From assembly GCA_964642855.1 (NCBI GenBank), contig CAZXSK010000067.1, positions 1 to 20,840 on the forward strand: 20,840 nt of DNA, in the 5' to 3' direction. The position numbers and the translations under genes were made by a program. Below are positions 13,763 through 20,840 of the stretch, piece after piece. The DNA is from CAZXSK01 sp964642855. Lineage in GTDB: Bacteria; Planctomycetota; Phycisphaerae; SM23-33. Within the stretch, counting starts at the first letter, position 1; each line of letters opens with the position of its first letter. The notes below the pieces were generated by a model, which was not told the origin of the DNA, ran no database searches, and saw only the letters and a program-made list of their open reading frames with translations.

Positions 13763-13795
13763 CGGCCGGTCCGGCTACCCCAGTCGGACCGGCCG
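13763..13795. terminator. strong GC hairpin after the PII gene
   Basis: Perfect 11-bp arms, 13763-13773 (CGGCCGGTCCG) and 13785-13795, enclose an 11-nt loop. It lies 134 nt after the PII stop and also downstream of the minus-strand tRNA, so it could end both transcripts. Only a weak T content follows (GTACTATTG), so it is not a classical U-tract terminator. The rest of 13629-13909 shows no gene. Confidence 0.5.
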
Positions 13796-13909
13796 TACTA
13801 TTGCGCAATCAGCCCGCTGGTTCTTGACCCGCCTTCGGAGCTGCCCACATGTCTGCTGCGAGGACCACGGAATGGGAGCGGACCCCAAGCGAAGGCGGAA
13901 GGGGGAGAA

Positions 13910-13982
<73 letters not shown>

Positions 13983-14067
13983 AAGCCTCGCGTATTGCGA
14001 GCGTCAAAGTGTATATCCCGCCCGCTGGCCTGTCAAGACCGACCCAAGCGTTTTCGCTGGTCGGGCG

Positions 14068-15939
14068 TCAGTCTGAGATCTCGCCCTCGCTGAACACGGG
14101 CCATTCGCCGGTGACGTCGATGATCAGAGACTTCTGACCGTTGGAAACCGTGAGGATCCCGCTGCCCCTCTTCTCCCTGAGATAGGGGCTGTCAAACACC
14201 GGCCAGGTGGTGTAATCCAGCTTGGTTCCATTGGTGGTAGCGACGGGTCTTCCGCCGGGTCTATCGGCTGAGACGGTGCTCTTGAGGGTCAGCACGTCGC
14301 CCTGCAGGCTGGTGAACGTGACGGCGTGGCTGTCCTGGAATTCCGAAAGATCCAGCCTGCACTTGTCGCCGACTGCCTTGCGGAAGCTCTTGAACGTGCC
14401 GTACTCGCCGGCCTGGCCCAGTTGGATCGCCCAGCCTCCCAGCCTGCCAGGTGAGACCAGCCAGCGGTGCGTCTTGCTGTCGACCGTTTCCGCCTTGCCG
14501 CTCTTGCCCACCGCGGTAACCCTTTCGACCGAAGCCTTGCCATTGAGAGGCCGGGCTGCGAGATACGCCTTGCCTATCTTCCAGAAGAACCAGCCGTGCT
14601 CCTTTAACGGGTCTCCAGCCTGGACAGGGAAGCCCAGAATGCTCCGATGCCTCGTCCGCTGATCCTCATCGGAGTACACGTAGCATACGTTCAGAGCCGC
14701 TGCCCGTTTCTGGTGGTACTGGTCATAGGGCGTCCGACCTTCCAGAGGGAAGTGCCCGTGATAGCCATTGGACGCTCCGAATGTTCGCACATCATTGGCG
14801 TCACGCAGGGAGGCTTTGAACAGGGTCGTCTGCGGCAGGATGGTTCCCTTCGTGCGCACGCCCTTCTCCGGAGAGTAGAGCGTGCCCATGGCGTAGTTCT
14901 CGGCTACGTAAAGATATTCCTGGTCCTTGTTCGCCTCGGCAGGATAGTACTGGGGCTTGGAGTTGCGTGCCTCAAAGGGCAGTTTCACTTTCTTGGCAGC
15001 CAGATCCCGAATCACAGGATGCGGCCGGTAATCGGAAAGGGCAAGGTTCGTGACGGCGTGCAGTGCGCGGCCTGGCTTATCCCAGCCCTGCTCCAGGACC
15101 GGCCTGGCTGAATTGCCGAACCACAGCCAGTTCACCCGGTCGGTGATGGTGGTGACGGCGGACTTGGCGAAGCCTCGTGATTCCGGACCCATGTTGCAGC
15201 CATGGAAGTACTTCAGAGCCTGCGCTGCGGCGAGCCAGTGCAACGCGGCCTTTGAGAGTTTGCGCATGTTCTCCCGTTTGCTGAAGTCGTAGATATTCGA
15301 CCAGCCAGCAGCCGTGAACGCAACGTACGTTGAACTGTCGTACTCGCCTTGGCCGGCGGTGTAGAACTTGTTGACCTGACCTTTCAGCCATTGTTCCAGC
15401 CAGTCCGGCCCGCGCCTGGACTTGTAAGGGCCCTCGATGTACTCGCTGAAGATGTACCCGCTGGTTCGATGCATGAAGCCGTGATTTTCCGTGCCGCCAT
15501 GGGTCATCTGGCCGAAGTGGTTCTTCACGTCATATTCGGTCGCCTTGACACGGCTTTGAGGGAGACGGTTCCGGAACTGGATGTACAGCCTCGCCCGTTG
15601 GTATGCCGCGAAATGGTACAATCCTCGATCGCCCTTGTTTGTGTTGACGTCATTGAGCATCGCCAGGGCGCGGGCTACGTTCGGGTCGAGAGTGCCAGGG
15701 TTCAGCGCAAGTCTGGCCATGATCGGCCCCAGCGCGTACTTGTGCGGATCCCCGAGGTTGATCCTGTTGGACCACTCCATAATCTCCTTGGGGTTGTCCT
15801 TTGCGACCTGTTTGAGCGTGAATGCCGCGCGTTGACCAAAGGCCTGCTCATAGCCATCTCCGCTGCAGGCCAAGGGGAACAGAGCGACCGAGATCAAGAC
15901 AGCCTGCGGGAAGCGAAGTGAATATCTGCGGATTGTCAT
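14068..15939 (-). CDS. large secreted protein, possible alpha/alpha-toroid polysaccharide lyase
   Basis: A 623-aa protein I cannot assign firmly. Residues 1-25 form a signal peptide ending FPLAC; Cys25 might be lipidated, but Pro at -3 makes a poor lipobox. The N-terminal half is helical and contains GGTENHGFMHRTSGY (148-162) and GQGEYDSSTYVAFTAAGWSNIYDF (197-220). Such Glu-Asn-His and Glu-Tyr/Ser-x-Tyr patterns are seen in secreted toroid proteins related to heparinase- or alginate-lyase-like folds. The C-terminal 250 residues look beta-rich. I chose the second ATG (15939), which has GGAG at the right distance; an ATG 15 nt upstream lacks a Shine-Dalgarno sequence. It neighbours two glycosyltransferases. 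Substrate and activity are unknown. Confidence 0.6.
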   Translation of the reverse strand: MTIRRYSLRFPQAVLISVALFPLACSGDGYEQAFGQRAAFTLKQVAKDNPKEIMEWSNRINLGDPHKYALGPIMARLALNPGTLDPNVARALAMLNDVNTNKGDRGLYHFAAYQRARLYIQFRNRLPQSRVKATEYDVKNHFGQMTHGGTENHGFMHRTSGYIFSEYIEGPYKSRRGPDWLEQWLKGQVNKFYTAGQGEYDSSTYVAFTAAGWSNIYDFSKRENMRKLSKAALHWLAAAQALKYFHGCNMGPESRGFAKSAVTTITDRVNWLWFGNSARPVLEQGWDKPGRALHAVTNLALSDYRPHPVIRDLAAKKVKLPFEARNSKPQYYPAEANKDQEYLYVAENYAMGTLYSPEKGVRTKGTILPQTTLFKASLRDANDVRTFGASNGYHGHFPLEGRTPYDQYHQKRAAALNVCYVYSDEDQRTRHRSILGFPVQAGDPLKEHGWFFWKIGKAYLAARPLNGKASVERVTAVGKSGKAETVDSKTHRWLVSPGRLGGWAIQLGQAGEYGTFKSFRKAVGDKCRLDLSEFQDSHAVTFTSLQGDVLTLKSTVSADRPGGRPVATTNGTKLDYTTWPVFDSPYLREKRGSGILTVSNGQKSLIIDVTGEWPVFSEGEISD

Positions 15940-15956
15940 GGTGGGATTCTCCATAG

Positions 15957-16003
15957 ATGGACTTGGTCCATGATCATTCTAACCCGATGCAAACTCTGGG
16001 CAA
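15957..16003 (-). promoter_or_regulatory. promoter with operator-like palindrome for the lyase-like gene
   Basis: On the minus strand TTGCCC (15998-16003), a 16-bp spacer and TAGAAT (15976-15981) form a plausible sigma-70 promoter. The predicted start, near 15969, falls inside a palindrome, ATGGAC-ttg-GTCCAT (15957-15971), a typical place for a repressor site. It lies about 20 nt before the chosen ATG. Confidence 0.4.
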
Positions 16004-16080
16004 GACACTTGCTTGCGGCTCTGTCCTGGTACAGCTACGCTTAACGTTTTGCTCTCGCCGGACTGGGAGATAGCCACGAC

Positions 16081-17193
16081 ATGGCCAATCGCGTTCTGTT
16101 TGTGACGCTGCACCATTGGTGGTCGCATTATCGTCTGGGTATGCATTGGCTTGCCGATACTTTTCACCGCAAGGGGTGGGAAGTGGTCTTCATGACCGTT
16201 TGCGCCAGCCCGATCAAACGTTTTCTGGGTCGCGACCGAAGGCTCTGCGTAGTGGCCCCTGAGAAGGCGAACCGCCTGGCACGGATCAAGGAGAACTACT
16301 ACGGCTACCTGTGGCAGACTCCGTGGCATCCCCCAGGTGGAGGAGGCCGGCTGAAGAACCTTCTATCCGCTCCCTTGATCCGAATGTGGCCTTTGCTTCC
16401 CCTTGGCGAGGTCCGGTCTCTTCTGCCTGATACGGATCTGGTAATTTTCGATTCGCATGTGGGGATTCTGTTGGTCGAGAGGATCCGTTCCCTAGCAGCG
16501 AATGCCCGAATGGTCTATCGGGCATCGGATCATCTACATGCCATGGGCGTCCACCCGGCAGTGGTAAGGTTCCAACGACAGATCGCCCCCCAGTTTGACA
16601 GAATCTCCTGCCCGAGCGAAGCCGTCTTCAGGCAGTTCGATTCTCTGGGCAACGCACGGGTTGACCATCATGGGCTGAGCAAGTCGCACTTCGACCGCAG
16701 CCATCCTGATCCTTACGACGATAGGGATCGGCCTGTCGCTGTCTTCGTCGGGAACGTACACGTGGACCTCGACCTGCTCGCCCGTGCCTGCCGCCAGAGA
16801 CGAGACATCGCTTTCCACGTGATCGGCCGATTGCCCGACTTGCCCGACGAGGCGAACTTGGTCAAGCACGGCAGTCTGCCCTTCGCAGAAACAGTACCGT
16901 TTATCCAGCACGCGGACATCGGTCTGCACTGCATCGCGCCCGGACCGGCGTGTGAATCGTTCACTGACAGTCTGAAAGTGCTCCAGTACACCTACTGCAA
17001 GCTGCCCATCGTGGCTCCGGAATTTCTCCGTTGTGAGCGTCAGAACTTCGTCTTCTATCATCCCGGCGACGATGCATCGATCCGTCAGGCTCTTGGCGAG
17101 GCTTTGCAGATGGATCGCTCGACAATCGATCCTTCGGGAGTGGAGTCGTGGGAAGATCTAGCTGCGAAACTGGCGGGGCAGCTAGAGCTCTGA
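16081..17193 (+). CDS. glycosyltransferase, GT-B fold, GumK (GT70)-like
   Basis: A 370-aa predicted cytoplasmic or membrane-associated sugar transferase. The N-terminus VLFVTLHHWWSHYRLGMHWLA and the centre VYRASDHLHAMGVHP resemble the GumK type of GT-B enzyme, which adds glucuronic acid to a lipid-linked xanthan precursor. The C-terminal half has a nucleotide-sugar-domain pattern (AVFVGNVHVDLDLL, FHVIGRLPDLPDEANLVKHGSLPF, LKVLQYTYCKLPIVAPE). The resemblance is by eye and the sugar specificity is unknown. The ATG has GGGAG somewhat far upstream (11 nt). It is divergent from the lyase-like gene, and its stop is only 3 bp from the stop of the convergent GT4 gene. Confidence 0.7.
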   Translation: MANRVLFVTLHHWWSHYRLGMHWLADTFHRKGWEVVFMTVCASPIKRFLGRDRRLCVVAPEKANRLARIKENYYGYLWQTPWHPPGGGGRLKNLLSAPLIRMWPLLPLGEVRSLLPDTDLVIFDSHVGILLVERIRSLAANARMVYRASDHLHAMGVHPAVVRFQRQIAPQFDRISCPSEAVFRQFDSLGNARVDHHGLSKSHFDRSHPDPYDDRDRPVAVFVGNVHVDLDLLARACRQRRDIAFHVIGRLPDLPDEANLVKHGSLPFAETVPFIQHADIGLHCIAPGPACESFTDSLKVLQYTYCKLPIVAPEFLRCERQNFVFYHPGDDASIRQALGEALQMDRSTIDPSGVESWEDLAAKLAGQLEL

Positions 17194-17196
17194 CCC

Positions 17197-18378
17197 CTAT
17201 TCCCGGCAGATGCGGGAGAACAACTCGGCATGGCGGCGTGCCGCGCGGTTCCAGCTGAACGTTCCAACTCGCTGCAAACCGCTCTGTGATGTCAGTTGAC
17301 GCCAGGTCTCGTCGTGTACAGCGCGCGTCATCGCCTGGGCCCATCCCGCCGCGTCATCGGGTCTGACGAACGCGGCCGCCTTCCCCGCAACTTCGTGGAA
17401 GACCGGGATGTCCGAGCAGATCACCGGCGAGCCGGCAGTCATTGCCTCGAGCACAGGAAGCCCAAAGCCTTCGTAGGTCGAGGGCACAAGAACCGCAGTT
17501 GCCGACGCCAGCATCAGCCCGGCCAGTCGATCAGACACATAACCAGCCGCCAGTGTTCGATCGGCCTGTGGATGCTCAACAAGCGATCGCCAGAAGTCTT
17601 CGCTTCCCCAGCCGGGCAAGCCTGCGAAAACCAAGGGGCAGCGCCTGCGGTCGCTGGGATTCATCGCCGACAACGCATCCAGCAGCATGCGGTTGTTCTT
17701 TCGCGGCTCAAGAGTGCCCAGGCACAGAAAGAACTCCCTCGGCAATCCGGCTGCAGCAGCCAATTGAACTGCCCGATCGGGAGTCGGAAAGGGAAGACTC
17801 CGGGGAGCCTCAGGTATCACGTGGACGCGGTCCGGTCGCGCTCCCCAGAGCTCACAAAGTCGTCTCCTGGTGAAGTCCGATGGCGTGATCCAGGCGTGGG
17901 TGGTGTCAATCGTGTCTGCGACAAAGTGCTCGTACCACTTCACGCGGTCGATCGGATGCCAGTGAGGGTGTTCGACTGCCGAGAGATCATGGACCGTCGT
18001 GATCACGGGCAGTTCATCGATTCGGATGGCCAGGTGATTGGGCTCGAAGGAAGCGCGGTATTGCTGTTTCCGGGCACATCTTCGGAACGCAGCCCGGTAG
18101 AGCTTCAGCAGCGTCTGACGCAGTTGGTAGGGCATGCGCCGCGCGAGCTGTGCAGGCCGTCCAAGACGGGACAGCGGCTTCAGGGAAGCAGCCAGAGGCC
18201 CCGAACCAACCGCCGGAGACGCCAGCCATGACGTCCGTCGAAGGTGTCCAGAGCAGAATCCAGTAGGCACGACGCCTGCGTTTTCGGGCCAGTGGTGGAG
18301 GATGTTCCGCAGGTACGTGCCCACACCGGTTCTGCCCCGATAGAGGCAGCGATCATTGACAAGTATTCGTGCTTCCAT
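17197..18378 (-). CDS. GT4-family glycosyltransferase (retaining, mannosyltransferase-like)
   Basis: A 393-aa GT-B glycosyltransferase. The hallmark stretches are GTLEPRKNN (221-229) and the E-x7-E motif in PSTYEGFGLPVLEAMTAGSPVICSDIPVFHEVAG (Glu303 and Glu311), which bind the nucleotide-sugar donor. The N-terminus MEARILVNDRCLYRGRTGVGTYLRNIL has the usual acceptor-side GVGTY loop. I chose the ATG at 18378, which begins this conserved N-terminus. It has no Shine-Dalgarno sequence, and a TACAAT (18388-18393) about 10 nt upstream would give a nearly leaderless mRNA. It follows directly after the terminator of the EF-hand gene and is probably transcribed separately. It likely acts in polysaccharide or O-antigen-type assembly. 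Confidence 0.88.
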   Translation of the reverse strand: MEARILVNDRCLYRGRTGVGTYLRNILHHWPENAGVVPTGFCSGHLRRTSWLASPAVGSGPLAASLKPLSRLGRPAQLARRMPYQLRQTLLKLYRAAFRRCARKQQYRASFEPNHLAIRIDELPVITTVHDLSAVEHPHWHPIDRVKWYEHFVADTIDTTHAWITPSDFTRRRLCELWGARPDRVHVIPEAPRSLPFPTPDRAVQLAAAAGLPREFFLCLGTLEPRKNNRMLLDALSAMNPSDRRRCPLVFAGLPGWGSEDFWRSLVEHPQADRTLAAGYVSDRLAGLMLASATAVLVPSTYEGFGLPVLEAMTAGSPVICSDIPVFHEVAGKAAAFVRPDDAAGWAQAMTRAVHDETWRQLTSQSGLQRVGTFSWNRAARRHAELFSRICRE

Positions 18379-18406
18379 GCAGTTGCGATTGTACGAAGAT
18401 GGGCGC

Positions 18407-18439
18407 AAAAAGACACCCCCGGCCAGCAGCCGGAGGTGT
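18407..18439 (-). terminator. Rho-independent terminator of the EF-hand gene
   Basis: On the minus strand ACACCTCCGGC (18429-18439) pairs with GCCGGGGGTGT (18413-18423) over 11 bp with one G-U, closing a 5-nt loop, and is followed by CTTTTT (18407-18412). It lies 26 nt after the EF-hand stop and 29 nt upstream of the GT4 start. This is the best classical terminator in the window. Confidence 0.85.
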
Positions 18440-18465
18440 TTGGTTCACGAAAGTAGCAGTAGGTT

Positions 18466-19737
18466 CTAGCCCGGCTGGATGACCACCATCGACTTACCGT
18501 CAGGGGAGAGGATCACAGCGTTCTCCTCGCTGTCGTCGTCTTCGGAGGGTTCGCGCTGATCGTCCTGACGGTCCCGGCGGCTGTTGCGACGCTCCCGCCA
18601 CCTACGCATCCGTTCCCGCATGCGCTCCCGGGCCTTGTCCATCTCGGCTTTTTCTTCCTCGCTCAGTTCCCCATCCTTGTCCTTATCGAACATGCGGACC
18701 CAGCGCTTCTCGCGTTCTGCCCGCCAGCCTGCCCGACGCTCTTCGTCGGACAACTCGCCGTCGCCGTCTTTGTCGTACGCTTCCACCATACGTTTACGCC
18801 ACGCTTCTCGCTCAGCCCGAACGCCGGCACGCCGCTCCTCTCGCGAAAGCTCACCGTCCCCATCGGCGTCGTATTTCTTCAGGAACTCCTTCCGCCGCTG
18901 GTCCATGCGCTCCCGCCATTGCTTCGCCCGTTTCTCCATCTCCTGCTTGGCCTCTTCCATGCGGGCGGCTTCGTCTTCCGACAGCACGCCGTCGCCATTC
19001 TCATCGAATCGCTTGGTCAGCGCCTGTTCCACCCGATCCTGCATTTGCTTGCGAAGGTCTGCGCGTTGGTTCTCCCGCTCCTCCTCCGAAAGCTCGCCGT
19101 CGCCGTCCGCGTCGTATTCCTCCAGCATCCTCTTCTGAATCTCCGCGCGACGCTTCTCTGCAATGGCCTGCCATGCCTTTCGGCGCTCCTGTCGTGAGAG
19201 TTCGCCGTCCCCGTCCTGGTCATACTCCTTGATCTGCTCGGGTGTCAGCTCGCGAGCCCTGCGACTCCGCCGACCATTGACGACGGTCCGTCCCAGTGGG
19301 AGCCTGCCCTTGGCCAGGGCTTGGTTGAGCTTCGCCCGTTCCTGCTTGGAGAACTTCCCGTCTTCGTCGGCGTCGAGATTCTTGAGGAAGCCTTCGCGGA
19401 TGGCCTTGCGGTAGGCGTCGGCTTCGAACCAGTCGATCGTATTGCTGCGGTTCTTGTCAAAGGCCTGCATGGCCCGCCAGTTGTCGAAACGACGCGCGAA
19501 ATGGCCCTGTTTGCCATGGGTCCGTGCAAATTCGTTGGCATCCAGTTCGTTGTCCGGGCCGGCTGATTTGAAAAAGCGCGCTCGTTCTGCCGGTGGGTTG
19601 TACGGATCCACGACCCCGTCGGCTAGTTCTTCGATCTGGGTTGCTTTGGCCTTGTCTGCCGTCGTGGTATTGGGGTCGTCAGCCATCGCCAATGCGCAAC
19701 TAACCAGCAATGCAAGAATTATTGGAGATATCCTCAT
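18466..19737 (-). CDS. secreted multi-EF-hand calcium-binding protein
   Basis: A 423-aa protein with a signal peptide (about residues 1-19, ending ALAMA). Eight EF-hand-type loops start at Asp94, 122, 173, 209, 245, 290, 322 and 351. Most read DxDGDGELSxEE; the first (DKNRSNTIDWFE) and last (DKDKDGELSEEE) are variants, and a degenerate segment lies at about 58-69. Linkers are rich in Arg and Glu, with a near-repeat EERRAGxRAERE in the last three units. The protein should bind several Ca ions outside the cytoplasm. An acidic stretch, EPSEDDDSEEN (396-406), and a short beta-like tail end it. The ATG has AAGGA about 9 nt upstream. The molecular role is unknown; surface or matrix structure is a guess. 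Confidence 0.88.
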   Translation of the reverse strand: MRISPIILALLVSCALAMADDPNTTTADKAKATQIEELADGVVDPYNPPAERARFFKSAGPDNELDANEFARTHGKQGHFARRFDNWRAMQAFDKNRSNTIDWFEADAYRKAIREGFLKNLDADEDGKFSKQERAKLNQALAKGRLPLGRTVVNGRRSRRARELTPEQIKEYDQDGDGELSRQERRKAWQAIAEKRRAEIQKRMLEEYDADGDGELSEEERENQRADLRKQMQDRVEQALTKRFDENGDGVLSEDEAARMEEAKQEMEKRAKQWRERMDQRRKEFLKKYDADGDGELSREERRAGVRAEREAWRKRMVEAYDKDGDGELSDEERRAGWRAEREKRWVRMFDKDKDGELSEEEKAEMDKARERMRERMRRWRERRNSRRDRQDDQREPSEDDDSEENAVILSPDGKSMVVIQPG

Positions 19738-20050
19738 GGTCTTGGTCCTTCTTTCCGGATTGTAAAGTGCGTCGGGTCATCGACGTCGTCCTGGCGCGAA
19801 TGCCAGGACCAATCCATCGGGCTAACGTTGCTGAGGATCATTTTATGCAGAAAACCCGAAATCGTGAACTGCCAAAACGACAAACCCACATGCGCGGGAA
19901 CTACTGGTGAAGGTTTCTGGCAATAGAATTCAAGCAAGCCCGTTGGACTTGGGCAGGCTTTTACGGGAACCTGAGAGGGTCGTTGGTGTTCCAAACAATC
20001 AGGTCGCGCCGGGGCAAGGAGCAGCCGAAAAGGCCTGCGGAGCCCGAACC
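19738..20050. other. divergent intergenic region between the EF-hand and gspE-like genes
   Basis: 313 nt with no gene that I can support. On the minus strand a TACAAT about 23 nt before the EF-hand ATG could be a -10 box but lacks a matching -35. On the plus strand a TAGAAT (19924-19929) and a GCCC/GGGC inverted repeat (about 19936-19953) are present, without a full promoter. The promoters of both flanking genes must lie here. Confidence 0.5.
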
Positions 20051-20840
20051 ATGAGTATTGCTGAAGTCCTTCTTGAGAAGGGCCTTATTTCGCCGGACCA
20101 ATTGGCCGAGGCGATGGATCTGCGCAAACGCCAGGGCTGGCGCATCGACCGCGCGCTGGTCAAACTGGGTCACGTCGACGAGGACACCCTCCTCGGGGTA
20201 CTGTCCGAGCAACTGGCCATTCCCCTGGTCGATCTCCGCGACGTTGATATCGACGTCGACACGTTGAAAGCCCTGCCTGCCCGGCTGGTCTATCGCAAGC
20301 ACCTGGTGCCAGTCTCCCGCAACAACGGCTCGTTGACCGTCGCTACCAGCGACCCCTTTGACCTGTATGCCTTCGATGAGTTGAGGCTTCTGACCGGCCT
20401 GGAGATCCAGCCTGCGCTGGCTTCGGAAGACGAGATCGACAAGGTCATCAAGAGGCACTATGGCGTCGGCGGCGAAACCATCGACGAGATGATGAGCACC
20501 GACGATCTCGAGGTCATCGACGAAGGCGACAGTGACGATCAGGATCTCGTGGAGATGGCCCAGGAAGCCAGCGTCATCAAGCTGGTCAACGAAATCTTTC
20601 TGGAAGCCGTCAACGAACGTGCGAGCGACATTCACATCGAACCCTACGAGCGCGGTCTCTCCATCCGCTACCGGATTGACGGCGTGCTGCAGGACGCCTC
20701 CGTGCCTCCGCAGATCTCCAAGTTCCAGGCTGCCATCATCAGCCGTATCAAAATCATGTCGAACCTGAACATCGCCGAGAAGCGTCTGCCCCAGGACGGG
20801 CGGATCAAGATGCAGGTAGGGGGCCGGCAGATCGACGTCC
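20051..20840 (+). CDS. GspE/PilB-type secretion or pilus assembly ATPase, 5' part (cut by window end)
   Basis: The first 263 codons are open to the window edge. Residues 1 to about 140 (MSIAEVLLEKGLISPDQLAEAM...) match the GspE/PilB N-terminal (MshEN-like) domain. An acidic linker (DEMMSTDDLEVIDEGDSDDQD) follows. Next comes the start of the ATPase N-terminal half, with IKLVNEIFLEAVNERASDIHIEPYERGLSIRYRIDGVL and AEKRLPQDGRIK, both typical of the family. The Walker A and B motifs lie beyond the window, so ATPase competence cannot be judged. These enzymes power type II secretion or type IV pili. MshEN domains of some relatives bind c-di-GMP. The ATG is preceded by GCGGAG at about 9 nt. Whether it is gspE or pilB cannot be decided here. 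Confidence 0.93.
   Translation, partial: MSIAEVLLEKGLISPDQLAEAMDLRKRQGWRIDRALVKLGHVDEDTLLGVLSEQLAIPLVDLRDVDIDVDTLKALPARLVYRKHLVPVSRNNGSLTVATSDPFDLYAFDELRLLTGLEIQPALASEDEIDKVIKRHYGVGGETIDEMMSTDDLEVIDEGDSDDQDLVEMAQEASVIKLVNEIFLEAVNERASDIHIEPYERGLSIRYRIDGVLQDASVPPQISKFQAAIISRIKIMSNLNIAEKRLPQDGRIKMQVGGRQIDV

Overview
The window is 20.8 kb of GC-rich chromosomal DNA from a bacterium with a Gram-negative-type envelope: there are lipoprotein and Sec signals, a sigma-54-type promoter, and a GspE/PilB-type secretion or pilus ATPase. My best guess is a Planctomycetota-like lineage drawn from a draft or metagenome assembly. That rests on gene flavour only (multi-EF-hand secreted protein, YacP-like NYN nuclease, RicT/PSP1 with a basic tail, RACo-like ferredoxin-ASKHA protein); no marker gene settles it. 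A run of exactly 100 Ns marks a scaffold join.

Layout. (1) 1-1.4 kb: purD on the plus strand, ending in a hairpin shared with a convergent PilZ gene. (2) 1.4-6.3 kb, minus strand: a pyrimidine operon running pyrR, pyrB, lipoprotein, small membrane protein, pyrC, YacP-like NYN nuclease, with the PilZ gene beyond a hairpin. The operon has a leader of about 275 nt with a large imperfect palindrome (6119-6250). It starts from a near-palindromic -10 element that also faces the divergent RicT/PSP1 gene. (3) 6.4-10.7 kb: RicT-like protein, exonuclease III (minus) and a RACo-like ferredoxin/ASKHA activator. (4) 10.7-13.8 kb: a nitrogen module. A sigma-54-type promoter lies inside a 55-nt sequence that is duplicated at both edges of the N gap. 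It is followed by a long leader, amt with an extended N-terminus, a hairpin, a PII gene lacking the Tyr-51 modification site, and a terminator-like hairpin. (5) 13.9 kb: tRNA-Arg(ACG), minus strand. (6) 14-18.4 kb: a large secreted protein that looks like an alpha/alpha-toroid polysaccharide lyase, and two convergent glycosyltransferases (GumK-like and GT4) whose stop codons are 3 bp apart. (7) 18.4-20.8 kb: a secreted eight-EF-hand protein with a clear Rho-independent terminator, then the 5' part of a GspE/PilB ATPase cut by the window edge.

How the genes fit together. pyrR, pyrB and pyrC encode two early UMP-synthesis steps and their likely RNA-binding regulator. amt and glnB form the usual ammonium-uptake and PII-gate pair, with a promoter type that fits nitrogen control. 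The glycosyltransferases, lyase-like protein and EF-hand protein suggest surface polysaccharide and calcium-dependent envelope functions, but no shared operon ties them together.

I found no CRISPR array, transposase, prophage or obvious defence system. The items most worth a second look are the palindromic pyr leader, the symmetric divergent promoter, the k-mer-length repeat around the gap, the sigma-54 promoter inside it, and the PII protein without Tyr-51.
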